DNA of 64,000 bases from Metridium senile (GCA_949775045.1 OX459107.1:11435250-11499249), one strand, 5' to 3'; numbered from the stretch's first letter, positions 10,614-23,406 are shown. The notes: generated from the letters alone by a model not told the origin. Translations and numbers: made by a program.

Positions 10614-11075
10614 CAGTCAATTCATTTTTACACCTGCTAGTTCAATAATTTCTGTCAAAATCATGCTAAACTGAGTCAATTTCAGCTTGAATTTCACGAC
10701 AAATATTAATCGGCTTGGTGGTGGTAAACTCGCTGCATACTAAATTTATTTTGAAAATGAGAATGCCTTCAAGCTAAAGCTTACAATCATCGTTGTTTGG
10801 TTTTTGGTGTTGCTTGGTTATATATTGTTTTCAATGGGACGATTACCGTGGAAGTGCATAAAAGAATCAGTTGAAGCATGTGCAAATTCGGCAAAGGTTT
10901 TGCACATTCTACCATTGTAATTAATTTCACTGGAGTAATTAACTTCACAACAATTCCATGTAAAATATGAATTTTTACCGATGTTGAACAAGCACCTTGA
11001 ATGTTTATCTGACTCAGACATGCCAAACTGCAAGTCTTTACCAAACAGGCCAAAAAAGCCAAAAATATTTGACTA

Positions 11076-11148
11076 GCCTTTATAGCTCAGTGGTTAGAGC
11101 ACTGGTCTAGTAAACCAGGGGTCGAGAGTTCGAGTCTCTCTAAAGGCT
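11076..11148 (+). tRNA. tRNA-Thr(AGT), unit 11, AGT/TGT crossover product
   Basis: It has the 5' flank of Thr-AGT genes but the 3' flank of Thr-TGT genes (ACGTTTTAATTTT), so the unit has lost the spacer and one Thr gene. This is the deletion product of an exchange inside the tRNA body, downstream of position 34. Confidence 0.94.
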
Positions 11149-11238
11149 ACGTTTTAATTTTAAAACAGTGATTTCATTTTGGGGTTTATGATTTCCCTCA
11201 CATTAGTTCTTGAAAAACATTTAGCCCAACAGTTAAGC

Positions 11239-11311
11239 GGTCCGTTAGCTCAGTCGGCAGAGCGTGGTGCTAATAACGCTAAGGTCATGGGTTCGAGCCC
11301 CATACGGACCA
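11239..11311 (+). tRNA. tRNA-Ile(AAT), unit 11
   Basis: Intact; only 90 bp downstream of the fused Thr-AGT. Confidence 0.95.
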
Positions 11312-11777
11312 CAGTCAATTCATTTTTACACCTGCTAGTTCAATAATTTCTTTCAAAATCATGCTAAACTGAGTCAATTTCAGCTTGAATTTCACGACAA
11401 ATATTAATCGGCTTGGTGGTGCTATACTCGCTGCATACTAAATTTATTTTGAAAATGAGAATGCCTTCAAGCTAAAGCTTACAATCATCGTTGTTTGGTT
11501 TTTGGTGTTGCTTGGTTATATATTGTTTTCAATGGGACGATCACCGTGGAAGTGCATAAAAGAATCAGTTAAAAGCATGTGCAAATTCGGCAAAGGTTTT
11601 GCACATTCTACCATTGTAATTAATTTCACTGGAGTAATTAACTTCACAACAATTCCATGTAAAATATGAATTTTTACCGATGTTGAACAAGCACCTTGAA
11701 TGTTTATCTTGACTCAGACATGCCAAACTGCAAGTCTTTACCAAACAGGCAAAAAAAAAGCCAAAAATATTTGACTA

Positions 11778-11850
11778 GCCTTTATAGCTCAGTGGTTAGA
11801 GCACTGGTCTAGTAAACCAGGGGTCGAGAGTTCGAGTCTCTCTAAAGGCT
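11778..11850 (+). tRNA. tRNA-Thr(AGT), unit 12
   Basis: Intact. Confidence 0.95.
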
Positions 11851-12196
11851 TTATGAAAACATGTACTTCGTACATTTTCATTTTATTTTGATGTGATTTT
11901 TATACGATGAGGTGGCTAGAACTGTGAACACAATCAGCCGGCCTATGAGAATGGTCTCGAATGTGCGTAATTGACTTCACATTTTCACACGTTTCGTGTT
12001 TTCTCCAAAACTGGTAGCAACTGTTTCCTTTCTCAACTATTGTATAGTGCAAACACTCATTATCAACGTTAAACATTAGGTTAAGAAATACTCACTGACG
12101 TTGGTTGTAGTAGAATGACGATGATTTGGATAAGCCACTAGCTACACGTTTTTAAGCACTTGGCATTTGAACAATGAAATCACAGATTAATGCCCA

Positions 12197-12269
12197 GCCT
12201 TTATAGCTCAGTGGTTAGAGCACTGGTCTTGTAAACCAGAGGTCGAGAGTTCGAGTCTCTCTAAAGGCT
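12197..12269 (+). tRNA. tRNA-Thr(TGT), unit 12, G44A variant
   Basis: G to A at 12240 in the variable loop, shared only with unit 17; not expected to break folding. Confidence 0.94.
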
Positions 12270-12359
12270 ACGTTTTAATTTTAAAACAGTGATTTCATTT
12301 TGGGGTTTCTGATTTCCCTCACATTAGTTCTTGAAAAACATTTAGCCCAACAGTTAAGC

Positions 12360-12432
12360 GGTCCGTTAGCTCAGTCGGCAGAGCGTGGTGCTAATAACGC
12401 TAAGGTCATGGGTTCGAGCCCCATACGGACCA
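12360..12432 (+). tRNA. tRNA-Ile(AAT), unit 12
   Basis: Intact. Confidence 0.95.
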
Positions 12433-12895
12433 CAGTCAATTCATTTTTACACCTGCTAGTTCAATAATTTCTGTCAAAATCATGCTAAACTGAGTCAATT
12501 TCAGCTTGAATTTCACGACAAATATTAATCGGCTTGGTGGTGGTAAACTCGCTGCATACTAAATTTATTTTGAAAATGAGAATGCCTTCAAGCTAAAGCT
12601 TACAATCATCGTTGTTTGGTTTTTGGTGTTGCTTGGTTATATATTGTTTTCAATGGGACGATTACCGTGGAAGTGCATAAAAGAATCAGTTGAAGCATGT
12701 GCAAATTCGGCAAAGGTTTTGCACATTCTACCATTGTAATTAATTTCACTGGAGTAATTAACTTCACAACAATTCCATGTAAAATATGAATTTTTACCGA
12801 TGTTGAACAAGCACCTTGAATGTTTATCTTGACTCAGACATGCCAAACTGCAAGTCTTTACCAAACAGGCCAAAAAAGCCAAAAATATTTGACTA

Positions 12896-12968
12896 GCCTT
12901 TATAGCTCAGTGGTTAGAGCACTGGTCTAGTAAACCAGGGGTCGAGAGTTCGAGTCTCTCTAAAGGCT
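12896..12968 (+). tRNA. tRNA-Thr(AGT), unit 13
   Basis: Intact. Confidence 0.95.
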
Positions 12969-13311
12969 TTATGAAAACATGTACTTCGTACATTTTCATT
13001 TTATTTTGATGTGATTTTTATACGATGAGGTGGCTAGAACTGTGAACACAATCAGGCCTATGAGAATGGTCTCGAATGTGCGTAATTGACTTCACATTCT
13101 CACACGTTTCGTGTTTTCTCCAAAACTGGTAGCAACTGTTTCCTTTCTCAACTATTGTATAGTGCAAACACTCATTATCAACGTTAAACATTAGGTTAAG
13201 AAATCTTCACTGACGTTGCGTGTAGTAGAATGACGATGATTTGGATAAGCCACTAGCTACACGTTTTTAAGCACTTGGCATTTGAACAATGAAATCACAG
13301 ATTAATGCCCA

Positions 13312-13384
13312 GCCTTTATAGCTCAGTGGTTAGAGCACTGGTCTTGTAAACCAGGGGTCGAGAGTTCGAGTCTCTCTAAAGGCT
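13312..13384 (+). tRNA. tRNA-Thr(TGT), unit 13
   Basis: Intact. Confidence 0.95.
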
Positions 13385-13474
13385 ACGTTTTAATTTTCAA
13401 ACAGTGATTTCATTTTGGGGTTTCTGATTTCCCTCACATTAGTTCTTGAAAAACATTTAGCCCAACAGTTAAGC

Positions 13475-13547
13475 GGTCCGTTAGCTCAGTCGGCAGAGCG
13501 TGGTGCTAATAACGCTAAGGTCATGGGTTCGAGCCCCATACGGACCA
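13475..13547 (+). tRNA. tRNA-Ile(AAT), unit 13
   Basis: Intact. Confidence 0.95.
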
Positions 13548-14010
13548 CAGTCAATTCATTTTTACACCTGCTAGTTCAATAATTTCTGTCAAAATCATGC
13601 TAAACTGAGTCAATTTCAGCTTGAATTTCACGACAAATATTAATCGGCTTGGTGGTGGTAAACTCGCTGCATACTAAATTTATTTTGAAAATGAGAATGC
13701 CTTCAAGCTAAAGCTTACAATCATCGTTGTTTGGTTTTTGGTGTTGCTTGGTTATATATTGTTTTCAATGGGACGATTACCGTGGAAGTGCATAAAAGAA
13801 TCAGTTGAAGCATGTGCAAATTCGGCAAAGGTTTTGCACATTCTACCATTGTAATTAATTTCACTGGAGTAATTAACTTCACAACAATTCCATGTAAAAT
13901 ATGAATTTTTACCGATGTTGAACAAGCACCTTGAATGTTTATCTTGACTCAGACATGCCAAACTGCAAGTCTTTACCAAACAGGCCAAAAAAGCCAAAAA
14001 TATTTGACTA

Positions 14011-14083
14011 GCCTTTATAGCTCAGTGGTTAGAGCACTGGTCTAGTAAACCAGGGGTCGAGAGTTCGAGTCTCTCTAAAGGCT
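14011..14083 (+). tRNA. tRNA-Thr(AGT), unit 14
   Basis: Intact. Confidence 0.95.
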
Positions 14084-14426
14084 TTATGAAAACATGTACT
14101 TCGTACATTTTCATTTTATTTTGATGTGATTTTTATACGATGAGGTGGCTAGAACTGTGAACACAATCAGGCCTATGAGAATGGTCTCGAATGTGCGTAA
14201 TTGACTTCACATTCTCACACGTTTCGTGTTTTCTCCAAAACTGGTAGCAACTGTTTCCTTTCTCAACTATTGTATAGTGCAAACACTCATTATCAACGTT
14301 AAACATTAGGTTAAGTAATCTTCACTGACGTTGCGTGTAGTAGAATGACGATGATTTGGATAAGCCACTAGCTACACGTTTTTAAGCACTTGGCATTTGA
14401 ACAATGAAATCACAGATTAATGCCCA

Positions 14427-14499
14427 GCCTTTATAGCTCAGTGGTTAGAGCACTGGTCTTGTAAACCAGGGGTCGAGAGTTCGAGTCTCTCTAAAGGCT
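14427..14499 (+). tRNA. tRNA-Thr(TGT), unit 14
   Basis: Intact. Confidence 0.95.
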
Positions 14500-14589
14500 A
14501 CGTTTTAATTTTAAAACAGTGATTTCATTTTGGGGTTTCTGATTTCCCTCACATTAGTTCTTGAAAAACATTTAGCCCAACAGTTAAGC

Positions 14590-14657
14590 GGTCCGTTAGC
14601 TCAGTCGGCAGAGCGTGGTGCTAATAACGCTAATGGGTTCGAGCCCCATACGGACCA
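14590..14657 (+). pseudogene. tRNA-Ile(AAT) with 5-nt deletion, unit 14
   Basis: Five bases (AGGTC or equivalent) are missing after the anticodon stem, removing essentially the whole variable loop and leaving 68 nt. A and B boxes are kept, so it may be transcribed, but a normal tertiary fold is unlikely. It is the only Ile copy with an indel. Confidence 0.85.
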
Positions 14658-15120
14658 CAGTCAATTCATTTTTACACCTGCTAGTTCAATAATTTCTGTC
14701 AAAATCATGCTAAACTGAGTCAATTTCAGCTTGAATTTCACGACAAATATTAATCGGCTTGGTGGTGGTAAACTCGCTGCATACTAAATTTATTTTGAAA
14801 ATGAGAATGCCTTCAAGCTAAAGCTTACAATCATCGTTGTTTGGTTTTTGGTGTTGCTTGGTTATATATTGTTTTCAATGGGACGATTACCGTGGAAGTG
14901 CATAAAAGAATCAGTTGAAGCATGTGCAAATTCGGCAAAGGTTTTGCACATTCTACCATTGTAATTAATTTCACTGGAGTAATTAACTTCACAACAATTC
15001 CATGTAAAATATGAATTTTTACCGATGTTGAACAAGCACCTTGAATGTTTATCTTGACTCAGACATGCCAAACTGCAAGTCTTTACCAAACAGGCCAAAA
15101 AAGCCAAAAATATTTGACTA

Positions 15121-15193
15121 GCCTTTATAGCTCAGTGGTTAGAGCACTGGTCTAGTAAACCAGGGGTCGAGAGTTCGAGTCTCTCTAAAGGCT
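15121..15193 (+). tRNA. tRNA-Thr(AGT), unit 15
   Basis: Intact. Confidence 0.95.
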
Positions 15194-15536
15194 TTATGAA
15201 AACATGTACTTCGTACATTTTCATTTTATTTTGATGTGATTTTTATACGATGAGGTGGCTAGAACTGTGAACACAATCAGGCCTATGAGAATGGTCTCGA
15301 ATGTGCGTAATTGACTTCACATTCTCACACGTTTCGTGTTTTCTCCAAAACTGGTAGCAACTGTTTCCTTTCTCAACTATTGTATAGTGCAAACACTCAT
15401 TATCAACGTTAAACATTAGGTTAAGTAATCTTCACTGACGTTGCGTGTAGTAGAATGACGATGATTTGGATAAGCCACTAGCTACACGTTTTTAAGCACT
15501 TGGCATTTGAACAATGAAATCACAGATTAATGCCCA

Positions 15537-15609
15537 GCCTTTATAGCTCAGTGGTTAGAGCACTGGTCTTGTAAACCAGGGGTCGAGAGTTCGAGTCTCT
15601 CTAAAGGCT
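15537..15609 (+). tRNA. tRNA-Thr(TGT), unit 15
   Basis: Intact. Confidence 0.95.
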
Positions 15610-15699
15610 ACGTTTTAATTTTAAAACAGTGATTTCATTTTGGGGTTTCTGATTTCCCTCACATTAGTTCTTGAAAAACATTTAGCCCAACAGTTAAGC

Positions 15700-15772
15700 G
15701 GTCCGTTAGCTCAGTCGGCAGAACGTGGTGCTAATAACGCTAAGGTCATGGGTTCGAGCCCCATACGGACCA
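15700..15772 (+). tRNA. tRNA-Ile(AAT), unit 15, G24A variant
   Basis: G to A at 15723 breaks the C11:G24 pair of the four-base-pair D stem. Possibly impaired; otherwise full length. Confidence 0.85.
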
Positions 15773-16235
15773 CAGTCAATTCATTTTTACACCTGCTAGT
15801 TCAATAATTTCTGTCAAAATCATGCTAAACTGAGTCAATTTCAGCTTGAATTTCACGACAAATATTAATCGGCTTGGTGGTGCTAAACTCCCTGCATACT
15901 AAATTTATTTTGAAAATGAGAATGCCTTCAAGCTAAAGCTTACAATCATCGTTGTTTGGTTTTTGGTGTTGCTTGGTTATATATTGTTTTCAATGGGACG
16001 ATTACCGTGGAAGTGCATAAAAGAATCAGTTGAAGCATGTGCAAATTCGGCAAAGGTTTTGCACATTCTACCATTGTAATTAATTTCACTGGAGTAATTA
16101 ACTTCACAACAACTCCATGTAAAATATGAATTTTTACCGATGTTGAACAAGCACCTTGAATGTTTATCTTGACTCAGACATGCCAAACTGCAAGTCTTTA
16201 CCAAACAGGCCAAAAAAGCCAAAAATATTTGACTA

Positions 16236-16308
16236 GCCTTTATAGCTCAGTGGTTAGAGCACTGGTCTAGTAAACCAGGGGTCGAGAGTTCGAGTCTCTC
16301 TAAAGGCT
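16236..16308 (+). tRNA. tRNA-Thr(AGT), unit 16
   Basis: Intact; the unit lacks Thr-TGT through a deletion at about 16646. Confidence 0.95.
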
Positions 16309-16721
16309 TTATGAAAACATGTACTTCGTACATTTTCATTTTATTTTGATGTGATTTTTATACGATGAGGTGGCTAGAACTGTGAACACAATCAGGCCTA
16401 TGAGAATGGTCTCGAATGTGCGTAATTGAATTCACATTCTCACACGTTTCGTGTTTTCTCCAAAACTGGTAGCAACTGTTTCCTTTCTCAACTATTGTAT
16501 AGTGCAAACACTCATTATCAACGTTAAACATTAGGTTAAGAAATCTTCACTGACGTTGCGTGTAGTAGAATGACGATGATTTGGATAAGCCACTAGCTAC
16601 ACGTTTTTAAGCACTTGGCATTTGAACAATGAAATCACAGATTAAAAACAGCGATTTCATTTTGGGGTTTCTGATTTCCCTCACATTAGTTCTTGAAAAA
16701 CATTTAGCCCAACAGTTAAGC

Positions 16722-16794
16722 GGTCCGTTAGCTCAGTCGGCAGAGCGTGGTGCTAATAACGCTAAGGTCATGGGTTCGAGCCCCATACGGACCA
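16722..16794 (+). tRNA. tRNA-Ile(AAT), unit 16
   Basis: Intact. Confidence 0.95.
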
Positions 16795-17260
16795 CAGTCA
16801 ATCCATTTTTACACCTGCTAGATCAATAATTTCTGTCAAAATCATGCTAAACTGAGTCAATTTCAGCTTGAATTTCACGACAAATATTAATCGGCTTGGT
16901 GGTGCTAAACTCGCTGCATACTAAATTCATTTTGAAAATGATAATGCCTTCAAGCTAAAGCTTACAATCATCGTTGTTTGTTTTTTGGTGTTGCTTGGTT
17001 ATATATTGTTTTCAATGGGACGATCACCGTGGAAGTGCATAAAAGAATCAGTTAAAAGCATGTGCAAATTCGGCAAAGGTTTTGCACATTCTACCATTGT
17101 AATTAATTTCACTGGAGTAATTAACTTCACAACAATTTCATGTAAAATATGAATTTTTACCGATGTTGAACAAGCACCTTGAATGTTTATCTTGACTCAG
17201 ACATGCCAAACTGCAAGTCTTTACCAAACAGGCAAAAAAAAAGCCAAAAATATTTGACTA

Positions 17261-17333
17261 GCCTTTATAGCTCAGTGGTTAGAGCACTGGTCTAGTAAAC
17301 CAGGGGTCGAGAGTTCGAGTCTCTCTAAAGGCT
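17261..17333 (+). tRNA. tRNA-Thr(AGT), unit 17
   Basis: Intact. Confidence 0.95.
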
Positions 17334-17679
17334 TTATGAAAACATGTACTTCGTACATTTTCATTTTATTTTGATGTGATTTTTATACGATGAGGTGGCT
17401 AGAACTGTGAACACAATCAGCCGGCCTATGAGAATGGTCTCGAATGTGCGTAATTGACTTCACATTTTCACACGTTTCGTGTTTTCTCCAAAACTGGTAG
17501 CAACTGTTTCCTTTCTCAACTATTGTATAGTGCAAACACTCATTATCAACGTTAAACATTAGGTTAAGAAATACTCACTGACGTTGGTTGTAGTAGAATG
17601 ACGATGATTTGGATAAGCCACTAGCTACACGTTTTTAAGCACTTGGCATTTGAACAATGAAATCACAGATTAATGCCCA

Positions 17680-17752
17680 GCCTTTATAGCTCAGTGGTTA
17701 GAGCACTGGTCTTGTAAACCAGAGGTCGAGAGTTCGAGTCTCTCTAAAGGCT
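17680..17752 (+). tRNA. tRNA-Thr(TGT), unit 17, G44A variant
   Basis: Same G44A change as unit 12 (17723); the two units are 5,483 bp apart. Confidence 0.94.
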
Positions 17753-17842
17753 ACGTTTTAATTTTAAAACAGTGATTTCATTTTGGGGTTTCTGATTTCC
17801 CTCACATTAGTTCTTGAAAAACATTTAGCCCAACAGTTAAGC

Positions 17843-17915
17843 GGTCCGTTAGCTCAGTCGGCAGAGCGTGGTGCTAATAACGCTAAGGTCATGGGTTCGA
17901 GCCCCATACGGACCA
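17843..17915 (+). tRNA. tRNA-Ile(AAT), unit 17
   Basis: Intact. Confidence 0.95.
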
Positions 17916-18378
17916 CAGTCAATTCATTTTTACACCTGCTAGTTCAATAATTTCTGTCAAAATCATGCTAAACTGAGTCAATTTCAGCTTGAATTTCACG
18001 ACAAATATTAATCGGCTTGGTGGTGGTAAACTCGCTGCATACTAAATTTATTTTGAAAATGAGAATGCCTTCAAGCTAAAGCTTACAATCATCGTTGTTT
18101 GGTTTTTGGTGTTGCTTGGTTATATATTGTTTTCAATGGGACGATTACCGTGGAAGTGCATAAAAGAATCAGTTGAAGCATGTGCAAATTCGGCAAAGGT
18201 TTTGCACATTCTACCATTGTAATTAATTTCACTGGAGTAATTAACTTCACAACAATTCCATGTAAAATATGAATTTTTACCGATGTTGAACAAGCACCTT
18301 GAATGTTTATCTTGACTCAGACATGCCAAACTGCAAGTCTTTACCAAACAGGCCAAAAAAGCCAAAAATATTTGACTA

Positions 18379-18451
18379 GCCTTTATAGCTCAGTGGTTAG
18401 AGCACTGGTCTAGTAAACCAGGGGTCGAGAGTTCGAGTCTCTCTAAAGGCT
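18379..18451 (+). tRNA. tRNA-Thr(AGT), unit 18
   Basis: Intact. Confidence 0.95.
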
Positions 18452-18794
18452 TTATGAAAACATGTACTTCGTACATTTTCATTTTATTTTGATGTGATTT
18501 TTATACGATGAGGTGGCTAGAACTGTGAACACAATCAGGCCTATGAGAATGGTCTCGAATGTGCGTAATTGACTTCACATTCTCACACGTTTCGTGTTTT
18601 CTCCAAAACTGGTAGCAACTGTTTCCTTTCTCAACTATTGTATAGTGCAAACACTCATTATCAACGTTAAACATTAGGTTAAGAAATCTTCACTGACGTT
18701 GCGTGTAGTAGAATGACGATGATTTGGATAAGCCACTAGCTACACGTTTTTAAGCACTTGGCATTTGAACAATGAAATCACAGATTAATGCCAA

Positions 18795-18867
18795 GCCTTT
18801 ATAGCTCAGTGGTTAGAGCACTGGTCTTGTAAACCAGGGGTCGAGAGTTCGAGTCTCTCTAAAGGCT
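18795..18867 (+). tRNA. tRNA-Thr(TGT), unit 18
   Basis: Gene intact; 5' flank has TGCCAAG instead of TGCCCAG, shared only with unit 26. Confidence 0.95.
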
Positions 18868-18957
18868 ACGTTTTAATTTTAAAACAGTGATTTCATTTTG
18901 GGGTTTCTGATTTCCCTCACATTAGTTCTTGAAAAACATTTAGCCCAACAGTTAAGC

Positions 18958-19030
18958 GGTCCGTTAGCTCAGTCGGCAGAGCGTGGTGCTAATAACGCTA
19001 AGGTCATGGGTTCGAGCCCCATACGGACCA
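18958..19030 (+). tRNA. tRNA-Ile(AAT), unit 18
   Basis: Intact. Confidence 0.95.
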
Positions 19031-19493
19031 CAGTCAATTCATTTTTACACCTGCTAGTTCAATAATTTCTGTCAAAATCATGCTAAACTGAGTCAATTTC
19101 AGCTTGAATTTCACGACAAATATTAATCGGCTTGGTGGTGGTAAACTCGCTGCATACTAAATTTATTTTGAAAATGAGAATGCCTTCAAGCTAAAGCTTA
19201 CAATCATCGTTGTTTGGTTTTTGGTGTTGCTTGGTTATATATTGTTTTCAATGGGACGATTACCGTGGAAGTGCATAAAAGAATCAGTTGAAGCATGTGC
19301 AAATTCGGCAAAGGTTTTGCACATTCTACCATTGTAATTAATTTCACTGGAGTAATTAACTTCACAACAACTCCATGTAAAATATGAATTTTTACCGATG
19401 TTGAACAAGCACCTTGAATGTTTATCTTGACTCAGACATGCCAAACTGCAAGTCTTTACCAAACAGGCCAAAAAAGCCAAAAATATTTGACTA

Positions 19494-19566
19494 GCCTTTA
19501 TAGCTCAGTGGTTAGAGCACTGGTCTAGTAAACCAGGGGTCGAGAGTTCGAGTCTCTCTAAAGGCT
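19494..19566 (+). tRNA. tRNA-Thr(AGT), unit 19
   Basis: Intact. Confidence 0.95.
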
Positions 19567-19912
19567 TTATGAAAACATGTACTTCGTACATTTTCATTTT
19601 ATTTTGATGTGATTTTTATACGATGAGGTGGCTAGAACTGTGAACACAATCAGCCGGCCTATGAGAATGGTCTCGAATGTGCGTAATTGACTTCACATTC
19701 TCACACGTTTCGTGTTTTCTCCAAAACTGGTAGCAACTGTTTCCTTTCTCAACTATTGTATAGTGCAAACACTCATTATCAACGTTAAACATTAGGTTAA
19801 GAAATACTCACTGACGTTGGTTGTAGTAGAATGACGATGATTTGGATAAGCCACTAGCTACACGTTTTTAAGCACTTGGCATTTGAACAATGAAATCACA
19901 GATTAATGCCCA

Positions 19913-19985
19913 GCCTTTATAGCTCAGTGGTTAGAGCACTGGTCTTGTAAACCAGGGGTCGAGAGTTCGAGTCTCTCTAAAGGCT
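19913..19985 (+). tRNA. tRNA-Thr(TGT), unit 19
   Basis: Intact. Confidence 0.95.
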
Positions 19986-20075
19986 ACGTTTTAATTTTCA
20001 AACAGTGATTTCATTTTGGGGTTTCTGATTTCCCTCACATTAGTTCTTGAAAAACATTTAGCCCAACAGTTAAGC

Positions 20076-20148
20076 GGTCCGTTAGCTCAGTCGGCAGAGC
20101 GTGGTGCTAATAACGCTAAGGTCATGGGTTCGAGCCCCATACGGACCA
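20076..20148 (+). tRNA. tRNA-Ile(AAT), unit 19
   Basis: Intact. Confidence 0.95.
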
Positions 20149-20614
20149 CAGTCAATCCATTTTTACACCTGCTAGATCAATAATTTCTGTCAAAATCATG
20201 CTGAACTGAGTCAATTTCAACTTGAATTTCACGACAAATATTAATCGGCTTGGTGGTGGTAAACTCGCTGCATACTAAATTAATTTTGAAAATGATAATG
20301 CCTTCAACCTAAAGCTTACAATCATCGTTGTTTGGTTTTTGGTGTTGCTTGGTTATATATTGTTTTCAATGGGACGATCACCGTGAAAGTGCATAAAAGA
20401 ATCAGTTAAAAGCATGTGCAAATTCGGCAAAGGTTTTGCACATTCTACCATTGTAATTAATTTCACTGGAGTAATTAACTTCACAACAATTCCATGTAAA
20501 ATATGAATTTTTACCGATGTTGAACAAGCACCTTGAATGTTTATCTTGACTCAGACATGCCAAACTGCAAGTCTTTACCAAACAGGCCAAAAAAAAGCCA
20601 GAAATATTTGACTA

Positions 20615-20687
20615 GCCTTTATAGCTCAGTGGTTAGAGCACTGGTCTAGTAAACCAGGGGTCGAGAGTTCGAGTCTCTCTAAAGGCT
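20615..20687 (+). tRNA. tRNA-Thr(AGT), unit 20
   Basis: Intact; 5' flank has AGCCAGAAATATT, shared with units 24 and 25. Confidence 0.95.
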
Positions 20688-21033
20688 TTATGAAAACATG
20701 TACTTCGTACATTTTCATTTTATTTTGATGTGATTTTTATACGATGAGGTGGCTAGAACTGTGAACACAATCAGCCGGCCTATGAGAATGGTCTCGAATG
20801 TGCGTAATTGACTTCACATTTTCACACGTTTCGTGTTTTCTCCAAAACTGGTAGCAACTGTTTCCTTTCTCAACTATTGTATAGTGCAAACACTCATTAT
20901 CAACGTTAAACATTAGGTTAAGAAATACTCACTGACGTTGGTTGTAGTAGAATGACGATGATTTGGATAAGCCACTAGCTACACGTTTTTAAGCACTTGG
21001 CATTTGAACAATGAAATCACAGATTAATGCCCA

Positions 21034-21106
21034 GCCTTTATAGCTCAGTGGTTAGAGCACTGGTCTTGTAAACCAGGGGTCGAGAGTTCGAGTCTCTCTA
21101 AAGGCT
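21034..21106 (+). tRNA. tRNA-Thr(TGT), unit 20
   Basis: Intact. Confidence 0.95.
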
Positions 21107-21196
21107 ACGTTTTAATTTTAAAACAGTGATTTCATTTTGGGGTTTCTGATTTCCCTCACATTAGTTCTTGAAAAACATTTAGCCCAACAGTTAAGC

Positions 21197-21269
21197 GGTC
21201 CGTTAGCTCAGTCGGCAGAGCGTGGTGCTAATAACGCTAAGGTCATGGGTTCGAGCCCCATACGGACCA
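21197..21269 (+). tRNA. tRNA-Ile(AAT), unit 20
   Basis: Intact. Confidence 0.95.
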
Positions 21270-21732
21270 CAGTCAATTCATTTTTACACCTGCTAGTTCA
21301 ATAATTTCTGTCAAAATCATGCTAAACTGAGTCAATTTCAGCTTGAATTTCACGACAAATATTAATCGGCTTGGTGATGGTAAACTCGCTGCATACTAAA
21401 TTTATTTTGAAAATGAGAATGCCTTCAAGCTAAAGCTTACAATCATCGTTGTTTGGTTTTTGGTGTTGCTTGGTTATATATTGTTTTCAATGGGACGATT
21501 ACCGTGGAAGTGCATAAAAGAATCAGTTGAAGCATGTGCAAATTCGGCAAAGGTTTTGCACATTCTACCATTGTAATTAATTTCACTGGAGTAATTAACT
21601 TCACAACAATTCCATGTAAAATATGAATTTTTACCGATGTTGAACAAGCACCTTGAATGTTTATCTTGACTCAGACATGCCAAACTGCAAGTCTTTACCA
21701 AACAGGCCAAAAAAGCCAAAAATATTTGACTA

Positions 21733-21805
21733 GCCTTTATAGCTCAGTGGTTAGAGCACTGGTCTAGTAAACCAGGGGTCGAGAGTTCGAGTCTCTCTAA
21801 AGGCT
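21733..21805 (+). tRNA. tRNA-Thr(AGT), unit 21
   Basis: Intact. Confidence 0.95.
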
Positions 21806-22148
21806 TTATGAAAACATGTACTTCGTACATTTTCATTTTATTTTGATGTGATTTTTATACGATGAGGTGGCTAGAACTGTGAACACAATCAGGCCTATGA
21901 GAATGGTCTCGAATGTGCGTAATTGACTTCACATTCTCACACGTTTCGTGTTTTCTCCAAAACTGGTAGCAACTGTTTCCTTTCTCAACTATTGTATAGT
22001 GCAAACACTCATTATCAACGTTAAACATTAGGTTAAGAAATCTTCACTGACGTTGCGTGTAGTAGAATGACGATGATTTGGATAAGCCACTAGCTACACG
22101 TTTTTAAGCACTTGGCATTTGAACAATGAAATCACAGATTAATGCCCA

Positions 22149-22221
22149 GCCTTTATAGCTCAGTGGTTAGAGCACTGGTCTTGTAAACCAGGGGTCGAGA
22201 GTTCGAGTCTCTCTAAAGGCT
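22149..22221 (+). tRNA. tRNA-Thr(TGT), unit 21
   Basis: Intact. Confidence 0.95.
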
Positions 22222-22311
22222 ACGTTTTAATTTTAAAACAGTGATTTCATTTTGGGGTTTCTGATTTCCCTCACATTAGTTCTTGAAAAACATTTAGCCC
22301 AACAGTTAAGC

Positions 22312-22384
22312 GGTCCGTTAGCTCAGTCGGCAGAGCGTGGTGCTAATAACGCTAAGGTCATGGGTTCGAGCCCCATACGGACCA
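22312..22384 (+). tRNA. tRNA-Ile(AAT), unit 21
   Basis: Intact; the 3' spacer has ACTCCCTGC, shared with unit 15. Confidence 0.95.
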
Positions 22385-22847
22385 CAGTCAATTCATTTTT
22401 ACACCTGCTAGTTCAATAATTTCTGTCAAAATCATGCTAAACTGAGTCAATTTCAGCTTGAATTTCACGACAAATATTAATCGGCTTGGTGGTGCTAAAC
22501 TCCCTGCATACTAAATTTATTTTGAAAATGAGAATGCCTTCAAGCTAAAGCTTACAATCATCGTTGTTTGGTTTTTGGTGTTGCTTGGTTATATATTGTT
22601 TTCAATGGGACGATTACCGTGGAAGTGCATAAAAGAATCAGTTGAAGCATGTGCAAATTCGGCAAAGGTTTTGCACATTCTACCATTGTAATTAATTTCA
22701 CTGGAGTAATTAACTTCACAACAACTCCATGTAAAATATGAATTTTTACCGATGTTGAACAAGCACCTTGAATGTTTATCTTGACTCAGACATGCCAAAC
22801 TGCAAGTCTTTACCAAACAGGCCAAAAAAGCCAAAAATATTTGACTA

Positions 22848-22920
22848 GCCTTTATAGCTCAGTGGTTAGAGCACTGGTCTAGTAAACCAGGGGTCGAGAG
22901 TTCGAGTCTCTCTAAAGGCT
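22848..22920 (+). tRNA. tRNA-Thr(AGT), unit 22
   Basis: Intact; the unit lacks Thr-TGT. Confidence 0.95.
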
Positions 22921-23333
22921 TTATGAAAACATGTACTTCGTACATTTTCATTTTATTTTGATGTGATTTTTATACGATGAGGTGGCTAGAACTGTGAACA
23001 CAATCAGGCCTATGAGAATGGTCTCGAATGTGCGTAATTGAATTCACATTCTCACACGTTTCGTGTTTTCTCCAAAACTGGTAGCAACTGTTTCCTTTCT
23101 CAACTATTGTATAGTGCAAACACTCATTATCAACGTTAAACATTAGGTTAAGAAATCTTCACTGACGTTGCGTGTAGTAGAATGACGATGATTTGGATAA
23201 GCCACTAGCTACACGTTTTTAAGCACTTGGCATTTGAACAATGAAATCACAGATTAAAAACAGCGATTTCATTTTGGGGTTTCTGATTTCCCTCACATTA
23301 GTTCTTGAAAAACATTTAGCCCAACAGTTAAGC

Positions 23334-23406
23334 GGTCCGTTAGCTCAGTCGGCAGAGCGTGGTGCTAATAACGCTAAGGTCATGGGTTCGAGCCCCATAC
23401 GGACCA
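23334..23406 (+). tRNA. tRNA-Ile(AAT), unit 22
   Basis: Intact. Confidence 0.95.

Noticed and set aside
16629..16829. Open frame on the + strand reading through tRNA-Ile (LAQSAERGA... peptide)
   Set aside because: It is the translation of a tRNA gene and its flanks, created by the Thr-TGT deletion junction; a well-known type of spurious protein.
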